This document shows, piece by piece, positions 33,991 through 45,671 of a stretch of 64,000 nucleotides of DNA (positions within the stretch are counted from its first letter, which is position 1; each line of letters opens with the position of its first letter). Position numbers and translations under genes: made by a program. Where the stretch lies: contig BSBM01000592.1 of the NCBI GenBank assembly GCA_027924585.1, positions 4,818,001-4,882,000 on the forward strand. Reading direction: 5' to 3'. The notes beneath the pieces are model-generated. The model saw only the letters and a list, made by a program, of their open reading frames with translations, made no database searches and was not told the origin of the DNA. Source of the DNA: Larix kaempferi (lineage: Eukaryota > Streptophyta > Pinopsida > Pinales > Pinaceae).

Positions 33991-35555
33991 TGGGCTAAAA
34001 TATTAACCTCCAAAGAAAGGGGGTAGCAGTAAAAGTAAATATAAATTTGTAAGGAAAATATTATAATTATATTGCAAATTTCTAATTTTGGTTCTATATT
34101 ATAATTATTCAAAATTATGAACATTTTATAATTAAAATTAGTATATGTATATTAATAAATTTATGATTGTGTTTTTATTTTTTTACAGCATGGATAACTA
34201 CTAGCATAACTACTTAACTTGTGGTTGGTTAACATCGATAGGCTAGAAGTTAAGTGTCACAAATAAGTATTAAGTTGTATGTTACTTGTTTTTGCCACGA
34301 AACCTCTTATCCATGCATCAGCTAAGAGTTATCCATGCATTAGCTACCAGTTAGCTAACACTTATCCATGCATCAACTACAAGTTATTATTAGTATTCTT
34401 TTTCTTTTATAATTGCTTATTTCGAATTTGGACGACTACCATCAAATCAATCTGGATAGTACACTTGTCTCATCCTTGTGCAATCTAAAAAAACATAGGT
34501 GCTAGTCTACCCCAAATTATAAGATATAAACACCTATTGGTGTAATAAACCAATCTTAGTTTCTTTATTTATTTCTTGACTTGGGATAACAATAAACCAA
34601 TTAATGCTTCTTCATTTATTCTCCCCAACTTAGAAAACTATAAAACAATTGCTTTTTCTTTATTTATTTTCCCAACTTAAAGTAAGTGTAATTTAGATAT
34701 TCAAGTGTAGTTTAAAATAGATAGTACAAAGGGAAGGTAAGGTCTTCTTCACAAAACATTTTGTACCTTCAGAAATAATTCCTCGTCACAATGCTAACTG
34801 AAGTCCATTAGCCACAACAAGGAAGAAGAAACTTATATCATCGATACCACCAAGGATGCTCCCTAAAGGACTACAAAGATGTCAAAATTGTTAAAACTGT
34901 CATTTGGGTTGATTTACCCTTTCAAGTGTTTGCTTGAGAATTATATAATTTCAATGGGGGTTTCTCCAAATGCATGTATCAAAGCTTGGAAAAATGAACC
35001 AATACACAATCACTGATTGTGTAGTGGAAACTTTATAAACAATCTTTGTTTGTACTCAATTGACATAAGTATTTTGCAATACTAAATTATATTGAAAGTA
35101 TAAAAAAATGAATGAATAGATGATCATTACAGTTATCCTCGCGACGATATACTTTATAAGCATTGACCGGTCACGAGTGAATATTTATGTCCCCTAACTG
35201 TTCATTTAATAACAATCATAATATTTATTTATTTAGTTACTAATCTTAGTAGTATCATTTGTATCTATTATTATGTTCATAACATTGTCATCCCCTTAAG
35301 AAATGTTTTTTCCTCAAAGCATAATAAGTTCGATTCTCTCTAATTGACCATGCTTTCTTGGTTGTGACATCTTTTTATTTTTCTACTTGTAGAAGTTTAC
35401 TCGGGCTTCCAATTTGAACATTGGCAAGATAATTTTGCATGATGTGCATCATAGCCTAAATTCTTTTGGCTTGGTTATTTAACTTAAAATCTTAAATCTT
35501 CGTGACTATAAACTTGTCTTACTTTTGTTGTTTTATTTTTTTTGCGTGTCTTATA
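33991..35555. other. No gene; degenerate short repeats
   Basis: AT-rich. TTATCCATGCATYAGCTA-type words repeat three times at about 34,307-34,380. A unit with AATAAACCAAT..TTTCTTTATTTATTT recurs about three times at 34,540-34,680. No coding sense. Confidence 0.45.
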
Positions 35556-35559
35556 TTTT

Positions 35560-35850
35560 TTCCCATGGTCCCAGTTCTCCTTCCTTGAGAATGGACCCTT
35601 CATTACCATATAATTTATAATCTTTACCATGTAAGTGAAATTCCATGAACTATTTTTTGAGGTTGGTGGTATAAGTGCCCAATTGTAGCAACCATTCTCC
35701 ACCTAGCACCATATCCATCCCTTCAAGTGGTAGTGCATAGAATCTTGATTGTAGCTCTAGTTCTTGTATTTGAACATCTATTTTTTGACACAGAGCTAAG
35801 GCATTTCTAGATTTTTTTACTTTGTCAAATTTCAACAAAAACAAACTTTT
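35560..35850 (-). pseudogene. gypsy protease C-terminal fragment (antisense)
   Basis: On the minus strand VQIQELELQSRFYALPLEGMDMVLGGEWLL then QLGTYTTNLKK, a stop, and FMEFHLHGKDYKLYG match the second half of the pepsin-like domain of plant gypsy Gag-Pol. There the conserved core is V-I-L-G-x-x-W-L followed by a stretch ending K-L-x-G. The catalytic Asp half lies upstream and is not recognisable. RT does not follow on its left. It is an isolated relic of an element in the opposite orientation to the gypsy at 6-12 kb and of a different lineage. Confidence 0.65.
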
Positions 35851-35868
35851 CCAAACTAATTTAAACTA

Positions 35869-36200
35869 GCATAAATCCATCTTAAACCTGAATCTATTAA
35901 GCAACGAGAGAGATCCAATTCTTGAGGTGTAACTGTTTTTTTTATGTGTAAAAAATTTAAGATAAAAAAAATGTACACCTCAAGAAATTGGATCCATGTC
36001 TATGCTTAATAGATCCGGGTTTAAGATGGATCTATGCTCATTTTTTTTTTAATAAGCCGACATGATTTTTTTTAATTACTTTTTAGTTTTGATAAGCTAT
36101 GAGCTTACATGGGACCATTACGTTACATAATTGGACAAACGTGACAACATCTCCCCCATACTAAGTTGTAAGCACCTCATTACTCTTGATGCAATAAACC
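35869..36200 (+). mobile_element. Fold-back element copy C
   Basis: The palindromic head is 35,869-36,038 (GCATAAATCCATCTTAAAC.. with GGATCCA.. and its inverse ending GGATCTATGC). It is followed by the AT-rich part and the tail CATCTCCCCCATACTAAGTTGTAAGCACCTCATTACTCTTGATGC (landmarks at about 36,150 and 36,175). Same order as copy A. Confidence 0.65.
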
Positions 36201-36204
36201 ATAT

Positions 36205-36925
36205 GCAATGCCTCCTCCATATTAATGCTTCACACTTTATAAATAGTTATTAAAAAAACAGTTTTAATGCTTCACACTCATAAATAGTTATTAAAAAAAG
36301 ATAGAATTTGTGGCAACGTCCAACCTCCTTGCTTATTTTTCAATGTACCAAAAATGAATCTTTAAATATAATTTTTCTTTAAAAACACTCCATAAATTTT
36401 CTTTAAAAACACTTTTCCATAAATGCTACGCATAAAGCTCAATGAAAACTACGTAGTAGGAGAGTGGAGAATCTTCTTCGAATAAATTAAAGCAGGTGTA
36501 TCTATAGAATTTCTACATCATTATTTAATACCAACTAAAGTCTGCTACCATATGGTCTGCAAATTATGTACGAAAAGGATAGATATGGTAATGTATAAAT
36601 TTAACTAAAATTTTGTGTTGCATGTGCGTTTGCAACTATGGGTCATAATTATTGAATCGACTCCGTGACTTAGGTAGATTTGGCGCTCTCGTATATTGAG
36701 TTTGTTGGTTTAACTACTATGTGAAAAAAAAAAAAAACTAAAAAACTATTGATTACAATATGCCAAGATATTATTTAATGATTATAGTTTTCTAAGTTTT
36801 CATAAATGCTTACTTTTCTATTATTTATTTATGTTTTCAAATTTATTAAATGAAAGTTTTGAATGTAAATACCATTGTCTTTATTTTTTATTTGCTTTAT
36901 GGTTTTATATTTTTAATTGGCTAGA
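36205..36925 (+). repeat. Dispersed repeat, copy 2 of 3
   Basis: Aligns with 32,845-33,990 without the SINE-like insertion, and contains a local A run at about 36,727. Confidence 0.75.
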
Positions 36926-37289
36926 GTATATACTAGTGTGGACGTCCTATGTCCAATTTATTCAATATTGTGAAGAACATATTTGTTGCATTGCTCAAAA
37001 AGTATAGTCGACGTATTGTCCATCAATTTGGGCATTTGGTGGATTGAATTGTGTGGTCGATCTGCCAATTGAAGCATGATTTCTTATTATTGAAGGACAG
37101 TAAGAACACATAAGGTTATTTGGTGGCAAACCATTGCTACAAACAAAGAGGTCAATTAATTAATTTGATTTGACTAAGCATTGAAAGCCTATTTAAATAT
37201 GGGTATGTTAGATGACAATGAAGCCTTTGAAATTTAAGAAATTGCAAGATATTTAGGAGAAAAAGGCTATGGCCTAGAAGAATCTTCTA

Positions 37290-38262
37290 ACCAGCTTCAT
37301 TGAGAGGTAGAAGCATTGCAGACTCTTGTTGCTGAGTTGCAGATAGTAAATGAAGGCTTGAAGAATTGTTGGAGATATCCCATACCCAACTGGAAGATGA
37401 GGCTACCCTCTTTGAAACTAGCCTTTTGCAACAGTTTGATGAGAAATCTTGACAGATTTCTATGTTAGAAAATACCATGGAATCCATTTTTCAGAATTTG
37501 GTAGACAAATTTGGAGATAAGTAAGATTTGGTTGATGACCTGGAAGAAGAGGTGAAATCCCTCTATCATGAAGATATTGATGGATTGAAGACAAAAATTT
37601 GCAATTTGGGAGCGTAGAATATCCATCTAGATAAAGAGGATACCCATTTGTAGGATTTTATTGATGAACTTCATGAAGAAGTTGCAAATCTTCAAGAAGA
37701 TAATAATCAATTGTTTGAAGAATATCGAACCTTAAAAGAATATTATGATGCTCTATTGTTACAGTTGACTGAGAGAGATAAGACTATTAAGGGATTGCGG
37801 GATCACAAGCAAAGTCTTGAACAAGAGCTCCATAGACTACAAACTATTGAGAAGAATTATTTGAGCAGCAAGCTATTGAGAAGAAGAAGATTGTCGAGGT
37901 ATGTTGAGCAGAAGACTTCCATTAGTGAATTTCCAAGCTCAACCATTACTTCTTCCACCTTTGATAATCTTGTTTGTAGCCCAGGTGTAGGTAAACAAAT
38001 TGAATGTGAGAAAGATGTTTATTATGTTGTTTCATCTCATGATTTGTTGGCTACTAATGATTTTATTTCTCCTAGATTTGAAAATCATACCATAGGTATA
38101 GGATCCCGACTGCTGAGAAAAGTGAGATATATCGGAGGAGGACTTGGGAATAATGTGTTGACGAACAGAAAAATCCTTGCGTCGACGGTAGGGTTTCTCC
38201 CCAATGAAAAGTCTCAATTAGACTCTTCATTGTTTGGAATAGGGAACTCGTTCGGCTTATAG
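37290..38262 (+). pseudogene. Coiled-coil protein fragment, unrecognised
   Basis: A decayed frame with heptad-like sequence: EVEALQTLVAELQIVNEGL, DLEEEVKSLYHEDIDGLK, ELHEEVANLQEDNNQLFEEY, then an open stretch from 37,711 (183 residues). That stretch begins with coiled coil (EYYDALLLQLTERDKTIKGL) and passes into a Ser/Thr-rich tail with no known fold. Stops and at least one shift occur before 37,711. I do not recognise a family. It could be a gag-like protein of a retroelement, since an LTR begins 40 bp to its right (on the other strand), or a captured host coiled-coil gene. It ends at a stop at 38,260. Confidence 0.45.
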
Positions 38263-38301
38263 TCTAGCTAATGTTCAAGATAGTTTTGGAATAAATTTGT
38301 C

Positions 38302-39109
38302 TGATATGACCCGACCCACAGTTTATGATTTTAATTGTTTAAAATGAAATGCAAGTCACTAACCCTACATGTGAATGCTTATGATCACTACCTATGCTTG
38401 TTTGAGTGATAGGAAGAAGCCTCACACAGTGATGCGTAGATTCTTACCTCCCGTCTTATCACTTCTTTTACTGTCGGTCACCCAAGTAGATTCCCTAATT
38501 AAATGCAATATCCTATTTAAACTAAACTATCCTTGCAAGGAGCGAAATTAAGAAAGAGCAACGCAAGGTAACAACATCATGCAATTACATGACATAACCT
38601 CTGAAAATAAACATATTTAACAGTTACAAAAAAAATTAACACATTAGATAGCTCGAGTATTAACACTCATTACATCGATTGCTCGTAGAAAGAAAATAAA
38701 ACTGTGTTTCCATGTACATACACCAAGATAATTCAGAAACGATTAAAATAGTCCAACAGAACAAGAACAATCTTACTGCATTGCAATATACAAAATGAAG
38801 AAATCACTTCTACGCATTCGTCCACACATTTTGACACAATCTTCAATGCAATCTTCCACCCAGAAAACTGCTTTGGTCATTATCAGAAATAATTCTTACA
38901 TATGAGTTCCATCAAAAGATTTCTAAAAGCAAAAGCTCCTTCTGCCACCTAATTTCTTCTATTTATATTTACAATTCGACCTCCTCGGTGACTTGTCAGT
39001 TTACCTTCCTGTAGCTATGACCCTTTGTCTTATAAAACTTTTGTCGTACATCAGTTACAAAATAAGTGGACAAAAATACATAATAAAATAAAATGAAATT
39101 ATTACATCA
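38302..39109 (-). repeat. Putative 3' LTR of a minus-strand element
   Basis: 808 bp with TGAT..ATCA ends. On the minus strand it starts TGATGTAATAATTTC, has a TATA-like AAATATAAATAGAAG about 150 bp in, and ends GGGTCATATCA. A purine-rich AAGAGGGAGACCC lies just upstream on the minus strand (39,114-39,137). The second LTR is not in the window, so the ends are inferred from termini only. Confidence 0.5.
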
Positions 39110-39392
39110 TGAGGGTGGGTCTCCCTCTTGAGTTTGCATAAATTCATCCCAATGGTTGCTATCATAAGAGATAATGTTCAACCGTCATGGCTCGAACAAC
39201 CGCAATGCCACTTCATGAAAAGATAAATATTTAGCCCTTGCATTAAGGCCTTTAGTTACTGAGTTATTCCCATTAGCCAAGTATTGCATTTTTAAAGTTG
39301 CTTTCCCAATATGTTCTTGTAAATCCTCTGGAGTGATATTTTCCAGACTTCAAATAATAACAATGTCTTCATCTTTAATGTCCTTGGTTCAG

Positions 39393-42365
39393 TCAACCGC
39401 TTCTCTTTTGTACAGGGATTTCGAATGGGCCAGTAGGAGGAAAATGACATTTTTCAAAGGATCTGGCCATGTTCTGATGGATCCCTTCACACTTGGAAAT
39501 AAAAGCAGGCACTTCATTTTGCAATTTTCTCTCAGCATTTTGGAAACTATCTAGAGTCGCAAAATACAACTTCAATTCTATTGTAGATCTTTTAGGAAAA
39601 TGGGGAGGGATTTCTTTAGCTTTCTTTTTCCAAGCAACCGACTTCTTCATTCTATTATGAATATATCCTATTTTCTTTCGAGTGGCAGTAACTATCTCGG
39701 ATATCTACTTGAATCTGGCCACCATTCCCTGCACTTCAAACGTTTGTTCTATGAGTAGCTATTGTGAATGGAACAATCATTCCTCAAGAGTGGAGGCATA
39801 GTCATAAAATGGGGTTAAATTGTGCTTATGTTCCTCTACAGTGTTCAATGCAATTGTCAATGACTCCTTTTCTAGGTTAATCTCTACCACTTATGCTTGG
39901 AGAGTTCCCTTCTCGATAGCGAGAGCTTCTATTGGTTAGTCCCATTGAATTTCCTTTGATTTCACCTCTTGTAATTGGGACTTTAAATCTGTTTTCTCTC
40001 CTTCCAATATTACCACTTGAACATTTAGTGAATCTCTTTCTGCTTCTAGACTTTCCACGGTGTGCATGGCTTCTTTCTTTTGCAATTTGAGGGTATCCCA
40101 CTAATGTATCATTTCAATTCCTTCATTAGTATCTTGAAATAGATTGTATTTAAGCTTAAATGCCTTGGCCTTAATGCTTTCTACATTCCCTATCAATTTG
40201 TGTATATTTTCTTCATTGGCTAGGGCTGCATCTACTCCCAGGGATGCCGTGAACTTTAGATCCTTGTTGGCACCTTCAACTACTAGAACTTCATGTATTG
40301 TGACAATGTCAGAATGTGAGGCAATTTTAAACCTCTTTTTTGTCCTCTTCCTGATGGTCTTTCTTTTGGGATCATAAACTATAGTCTCCAATTTAGCAAG
40401 GTTGTGTTACTTGGATGGTGTGAATGGACTGAGTCCCAAATCAACGAAAGGAAAATGTCCTCCAGTGAGTGGGGCTTCGGTGTTGGTGTCTGTCGGAGTA
40501 TCAATATCCATATCTTTTCCCTCATTTCCAATTTCATCACCTCATGATATCCCTTGACTTTCCACATCTTTCTTGAAGGATTCTTCTTCTTTGTTCTTTT
40601 GTAGTTCCTCTTGCCGAGCTGATTCTTATTGTTGTTGTAGTAACTCGACTATTTTATTTTGTTGTTTCGTTGCAAGGCTATCCAATTGTTCTTTTTACAT
40701 CATTTTATGTAATTTTTCTATGTCTTCTCTCACTTTCCTCTCTTCTTCATCCTTATTTGATACCTCTTCTTTGTGCAGTCTCTTGTTAGTTTTTACCAAG
40801 AGGGATTCTTCCATTGCTTTCTTCTTGGCCACTTCTTCTATGTTTTCTTCCATTGAGACATTGGATGGTTTGCTTGAGCTCACATCCTTACCACATTTCC
40901 TTCCGCTAGGTCTCCTATCCAGTTCCACAAGATTTGAGACCCGTCTATATATTTCTTCTTCCCTTAAGAATTGATCAACATATTCATAATGAATTTTAAC
41001 CGACGCATAATGCAGGGCCAATTTTTGGTGATTATCATTCCTTACAAATATTTTCTCACCAAAATGAAATGAATCCAAATCCTTCAATATATCTTGGGAT
41101 TCCTTGACCTTATTCAAACTGTATGCATCGACTATTAATGGAAGTGGGGGCCATGAAGCCTTCTTATTTTGATGCAATAAATGGCCAATGCCATTTAAAA
41201 ATGCATGCCTTACAATTTCCTTCAAAATAATGCAATCAGTAACATACTTGGGTAGCATAAGTGGACCTTTCAATCCTCTGTAGATTCGCAGGTATGTACC
41301 TTTAGGGGTTAAATAGTAATCCCCTAACTAAGTTACCACTGTAAGAGCCTCCTCAGACATGCAATCTGGTTCCTTTTCATAAATCAGTTTGTACAAGGGA
41401 ACCAAGAACTCCTCACAAATATGTTTGTAGTAGCTCGCATGCTTTTGGACCCATAAAATATGATATGCTACATAAAAAAGAGACTCATTGGGATTCCACC
41501 TACATCTAAGGTCGGGAAAGGGATGTAGAGTCATGATGGAATCTACCAAGTAAGACGACATGTGGAATTCAACCTTCTCTTCTTTGAGCACTTATTGATC
41601 ATCGTTGATAGCTTGGACCATGTTCTCATAAATAATATCTTCCCAATTAAAAACAATACCATGCATCGTGATATGATAAAGTAAAGGTACCCAACTGAGC
41701 TTGTAATTAGCTGAGTTGGTCCTCCCATAGAGCCTACATAGGAGAGTAGCTTTGATTCTAAAGGGAGTCTTCATATACTTAGTTTCATATTCTCCATTAT
41801 ATATCTGGCCTAACTGCTTTCATGGCGATAGCATTTTCTTTGCACATTATTCATAGTCCAGTTCCATACTTTTGAGCCAATATTCCATCAAAAAGACTCT
41901 TGGGGTTGGAATCTTGTAATATTTTCTGATGTGTGCAGGCTAAAACGGGGAAAAACCTTTCCCCGTGGCACTTGTAATGATACGAGATTTGATGTCAATA
42001 TGAGGAATGATCCATCTTATGAATTCAACACACGAAAACAACTTAGTCCGGGCTGCAACCTTGTGGACACATGAATTCTTGATGTTATGTTAAATTAAAT
42101 ATTCCTTGACTATAGCTTTCAAGACACTCCGATCTCTAATCAAATGGTAAATTTCACCCCATTTGAATTCAGGGGCTATGCTTGTGATATGTTGGGTGTC
42201 GTCGAACTGGATCTTTAGAGATGTCTCATGAACTGCTTCATCATCAGAGGCCATCTCTAACACATCTTTGAAGGGGTGCCTAGGACCTCTTTTAGACATA
42301 TCCAAATCCCATAGGACAGAGGAAACATTATCATGTTGCATAAAATCCATTGACACAATGAACAA
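39393..42365 (-). pseudogene. 991-codon decayed frame, probably a gag-like retroelement protein
   Basis: Reading from 42,365 down to 39,393 a single frame runs for 2,973 bp with roughly sixteen stops but no frameshift. The N-terminal half has conserved-looking blocks (EFKWGEIYHLIRDRSVLKAIVKEYLI, KLFSCVEFIRWIIPHIDIKSRII, GRTNSANYKLSWVPLLYHI, CRWNPNESLFYVAYHILWVQKHASYYKHICEEF in part, KYVTDCIILKEIVRHAF). The middle, from 41.0 to 40.6 kb, is charged and helical (EEVAKKKAMEES, KDEEERKVREDIEKL). The C-terminal third is coiled coil. I recall similar proteins from conifer repeats but know no function. A putative 3' LTR lies 280 bp downstream, and no pol follows. Best reading: gag-only LTR element. 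Confidence 0.6.
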
Positions 42366-42661
42366 GATGCAATTTCAGCAAACAAGCAATAGCTTCAAAA
42401 TTTTGCAATGAATAATACTTCTATATGAATAAATGTATAGTTTTTCATTAAATCTAGGATCTCCCTATTTCATCCATTAGGGTCTGCATCAATGAATCTA
42501 TTAGCTTGCAAAAAAGAAAATGCAATGGCTCGGGACAGTTAAATAGGGTTAGGGAAGATATGCATATCCTCGAAATTTAGGGTTTATGGAAAAAGAGGGA
42601 ACTTCAAAAGAAAAACGTTCACTTGAGTGAATGAAGCTTGGGTTGAGTTTTAGGGTATATT

Positions 42662-43080
42662 CACTTAGTAGGAGAGTGGAGAATCTTCTTCGAATAAATT
42701 AAAGTAGGTGTATCTATAGAATTTCTACATCATTATTTAATACCAACTAAAGTCTGCTACCATATGGTATGCAAATTATGTACGAAAAGGATAGATATTG
42801 TAATGCATAAATTTGACTAAACTTGTGTTGCATGTGCTTTTGCAACGATTGGTCACAACATGCCAATATATATCCAATGCTTCAAGGTTCCTCGTCCATG
42901 TCAAAGGAATTATAATATTTTTGCTTCAAAGTCAACTTTTCATTAATTCTTATTAATGTGCTTACTTTTCTATTATTTATTTATTTTTCATTGTTTTGAA
43001 ATGGGATTGAAATTGTCTTTATTTTTTATTTGCGTGATGGTATTAAATTTTTCAATGAGCTAAAGCATAAAGTGTTTGCT
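42662..43080 (+). repeat. Dispersed repeat, copy 3 of 3 (partial)
   Basis: Begins at TAGTAGGAGAGTGGAGAATCTTC and matches copy 2 from 36,455, showing the SINE-free site GTGCTTACTTTTCTATTATTT at about 42,958. Confidence 0.75.
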
Positions 43081-43854
43081 TCCTTCTTCTTCGTTTATTC
43101 TCTCATTTCATACTTGTTAATATTATCTTTATATTTTATTGTTGGTTGTTTGTAGGGCTTTGTTGAACTTTTGGTCTTCAAGCAAAAAAATACCCCATTG
43201 CCATCTTTTGTGCGTCATGTTATTTATTCTTTTCAAGCCCATATGTTTTTATATGGGATCTTATTCAAATCATTGTTTTTTTCCCTTCCTCTATTGTTTC
43301 TTACATTGAAATTGCACAATATTAACTCTTACTCCCAATGTTGAGTCATGGAAAATGCAAGTGCTACTTAACCCCCTCAACAAAAAATTAAACCCTTAAA
43401 ACCTTTTGAAATGATAAGTGCATTTTTTTTAAAGCCTTTATAAGAACATGAAATGAAAGCATATTATCAATCTATATCAAAATGAATGCAAACAATTTAG
43501 ATACTTTCATATGTAGATGAGTTATACATATCTACATATGCACCTTGGTCATCGACCTAGGAGGGTGATGGTCAAATGACCGCCTAGTGACTGGAAACAT
43601 CTCAAAATAAACAAAATAAATCTGACGCAAAAGGGAAGTTGACCCTCCCCTCAAACTGTGCATGGCATTGATCTAGAGAAAAAACAAAACTGCCACAAAA
43701 AATGGCAGGCCACCTAATGCATATAGATCTCTGCACTAAAGAATCCACATAAAAAATAGAGAGAAATTAATGCATTTCCCATTAGTGGTGAAGTAGGCCA
43801 ATGTTGTCACCAAAAATGAGAGGCACCTAACCTCCTATGCACTGAAATATTTTA
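43081..43854. other. No gene seen
   Basis: Non-coding sequence with nothing recognised. Confidence 0.35.
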
Positions 43855-44330
43855 TTTGTAGTTGTCCACTAGAAACCCGAAGATCAATAGCTCAGTGATG
43901 TGTTGACCAATATATATCTGAGGGTGAGCAAGTTGAGTCTCTGCTACAACACCTGATGGGACATCAAAGAACTGAGGAAAATCCTCCCCTCTCTTGGATA
44001 GCCTAGTGATGAAATATATGTCCCCTTATGTGGGTTGGAACCACAATTCAGGACCAAACCGAAATGCATGTCTGAGTTGATCCCAACGATGGATCAACTG
44101 CATCAGTAATGTTGAGTTCCCCCTTTAGGGATGTAGCCTCCTCATAGAACTTGAGGAGTCCAACATCCCTCCTCAAGAGGACTTGGGTCTATGCTGTAAT
44201 CAGGTCAAGGTACAAATCTCTCTCCCTCTCTTGGGCCTCCCACTCTCGTACAACATTGTATAGGTCTATCCATGCCTGATACTCCTGTTGCTGCTCTCGT
44301 CGCTGACATATCTGATTTACATATAACTTC
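43855..44330 (-). pseudogene. Unrecognised coding-derived fragment
   Basis: On the minus strand, in two frames, REWEAQERERDLYLDLITA and LLRRDVGLLKFYEEATSLKG are followed by SLGSTQTCISVW, GDIYFITRLSKRGEDFPQF, DVPSGVVAETQLAHP and YIGQHITELLIFGFLVDN. The amino-acid patterns look like real protein with a few stops (for example near 44,194). I remember similar G-L-S-R-R-G-E wording from conifer repeats, but cannot assign a function. It is probably an element-derived open frame unrelated to the 39-42 kb protein. Confidence 0.45.
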
Positions 44331-44340
44331 CATCAATGTC

Positions 44341-44355
44341 ACACACACACACACG
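44341..44355 (+). repeat. (CA)n microsatellite
   Basis: Seven CA units at the end of the fragment above. Confidence 0.9.
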
Positions 44356-44479
44356 AGTATATATAAGACATTAAAAAATCATTAAATGACCTTTTGATAT
44401 ATTAAGATAAAAAAAAATTATGTTTTCTCAAAATACATGAATTTCATAAGCAGTTTGCCCACATACCAAGAAAGCATCA

Positions 44480-45420
44480 TAAGCGATGATTTTGTAACTA
44501 TAGAGCACTGACAACGATGCACTGAAATAATTAAAATGCGTTGAAGACACAAAAAAATATAATAACATTACAAAAACATTAGTGCGCTATAGTAACTTTA
44601 ACCCCCTATGAGTTATATACCATATAAGCACCATCGACGATGTGCTTAGGTGATCATAATGCACAATCAAGGGGACAAATTATTTTAACAATTAAAAAAG
44701 TGGTGTGCTTTGTTAACTACAGCGGCACCAGTGCATTATATATGATTTATAGGCACCGCCTATGGTGCGTATGTGATACTACAATGCACTGACAACCTAG
44801 AGTTAGTATGTAATGTATTAAATCGGTGCATCCTATAGTAGGGAGAATCGACTCTTTACAAATATGTGTCTGCACTATCCTCGGTGCACATGTTTTCATA
44901 CATTGCACCTCTATTGAAACAACTATGTGTGAAAATATTATGGATATTTTTTTTTGAAAATGCAGGTCAGTGTGTTTGTTAACAATAAGCATGTTGATGT
45001 GATAGTGTGCTAATTGCACATTACGACTGATGCTTTTAATAACAATTATGTACCATATATGGTGCAGACTTATTATTAACATGCATTGGACTATGTGGTA
45101 AAAACTTAAATTTTTTTCATTCCTACTCTTACCAATGCGTCTGAAAATATATACAACACCAGTTACATGGTGCTCTAGGTGACTATCAGCACTAGTGTGT
45201 TAATTAATATTACTGCACCACTTATGGTGCTCTATAAGTAGTTCAACGCACTGGTATGGGATGTTGTGAAAATATTGTATTTAGTCATAGGAGTGTGTCA
45301 ATTAATATGGAACACGCTGGAAAAATAATGCACTATATGGTAATAAGGCTCGATTGCCCTGCTCACGGTGCACCCTGTAAATTTTTAGGGAGCAACAAAG
45401 TGTGCAGTGCAAGCCGAAAA
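44480..45420. repeat. Dense short-motif region (GCAC/GGTGC in both orientations)
   Basis: GCACC, GGTGC, TGCACT and AGTGCG-type words recur about every 20-40 bp in both orientations. Longer phrases such as TATGGTGCTCTA and GTTAATTAATAT recur too. Diffuse inverted motifs of this sort are typical of subterminal regions of DNA transposons such as CACTA elements. No terminal inverted repeat was found. There is no real gene; the open minus frame at 44,747-45,082 is inside this repeat. Confidence 0.5.
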
Positions 45421-45671
45421 GTTTGAACGCACCACACAATTTTTTTAATTTTTTTAAATGGGGAAATTCTAGTTGAATGTCAATTTTTAATCCGCTAAAA
45501 AATTAAATTAGAAAGTAACAAAGACATTACTTGGGCACTTGCATGTGAGGGAGGCATGGATTCTACATACACACACAAAAAAAAAATTTCCCACCATTTG
45601 GAGAAATTCCAAAGCCATGTAGGAAGCAATGAATGCGAGAAATACAAACACATGGGAGCACCAATGGTAGG

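Noticed and set aside
40573-40974. Plus-strand Ser/Phe-rich frame of 133 residues
   Set aside because: Antisense of the charged Lys/Glu-rich section of the minus-strand decayed frame.
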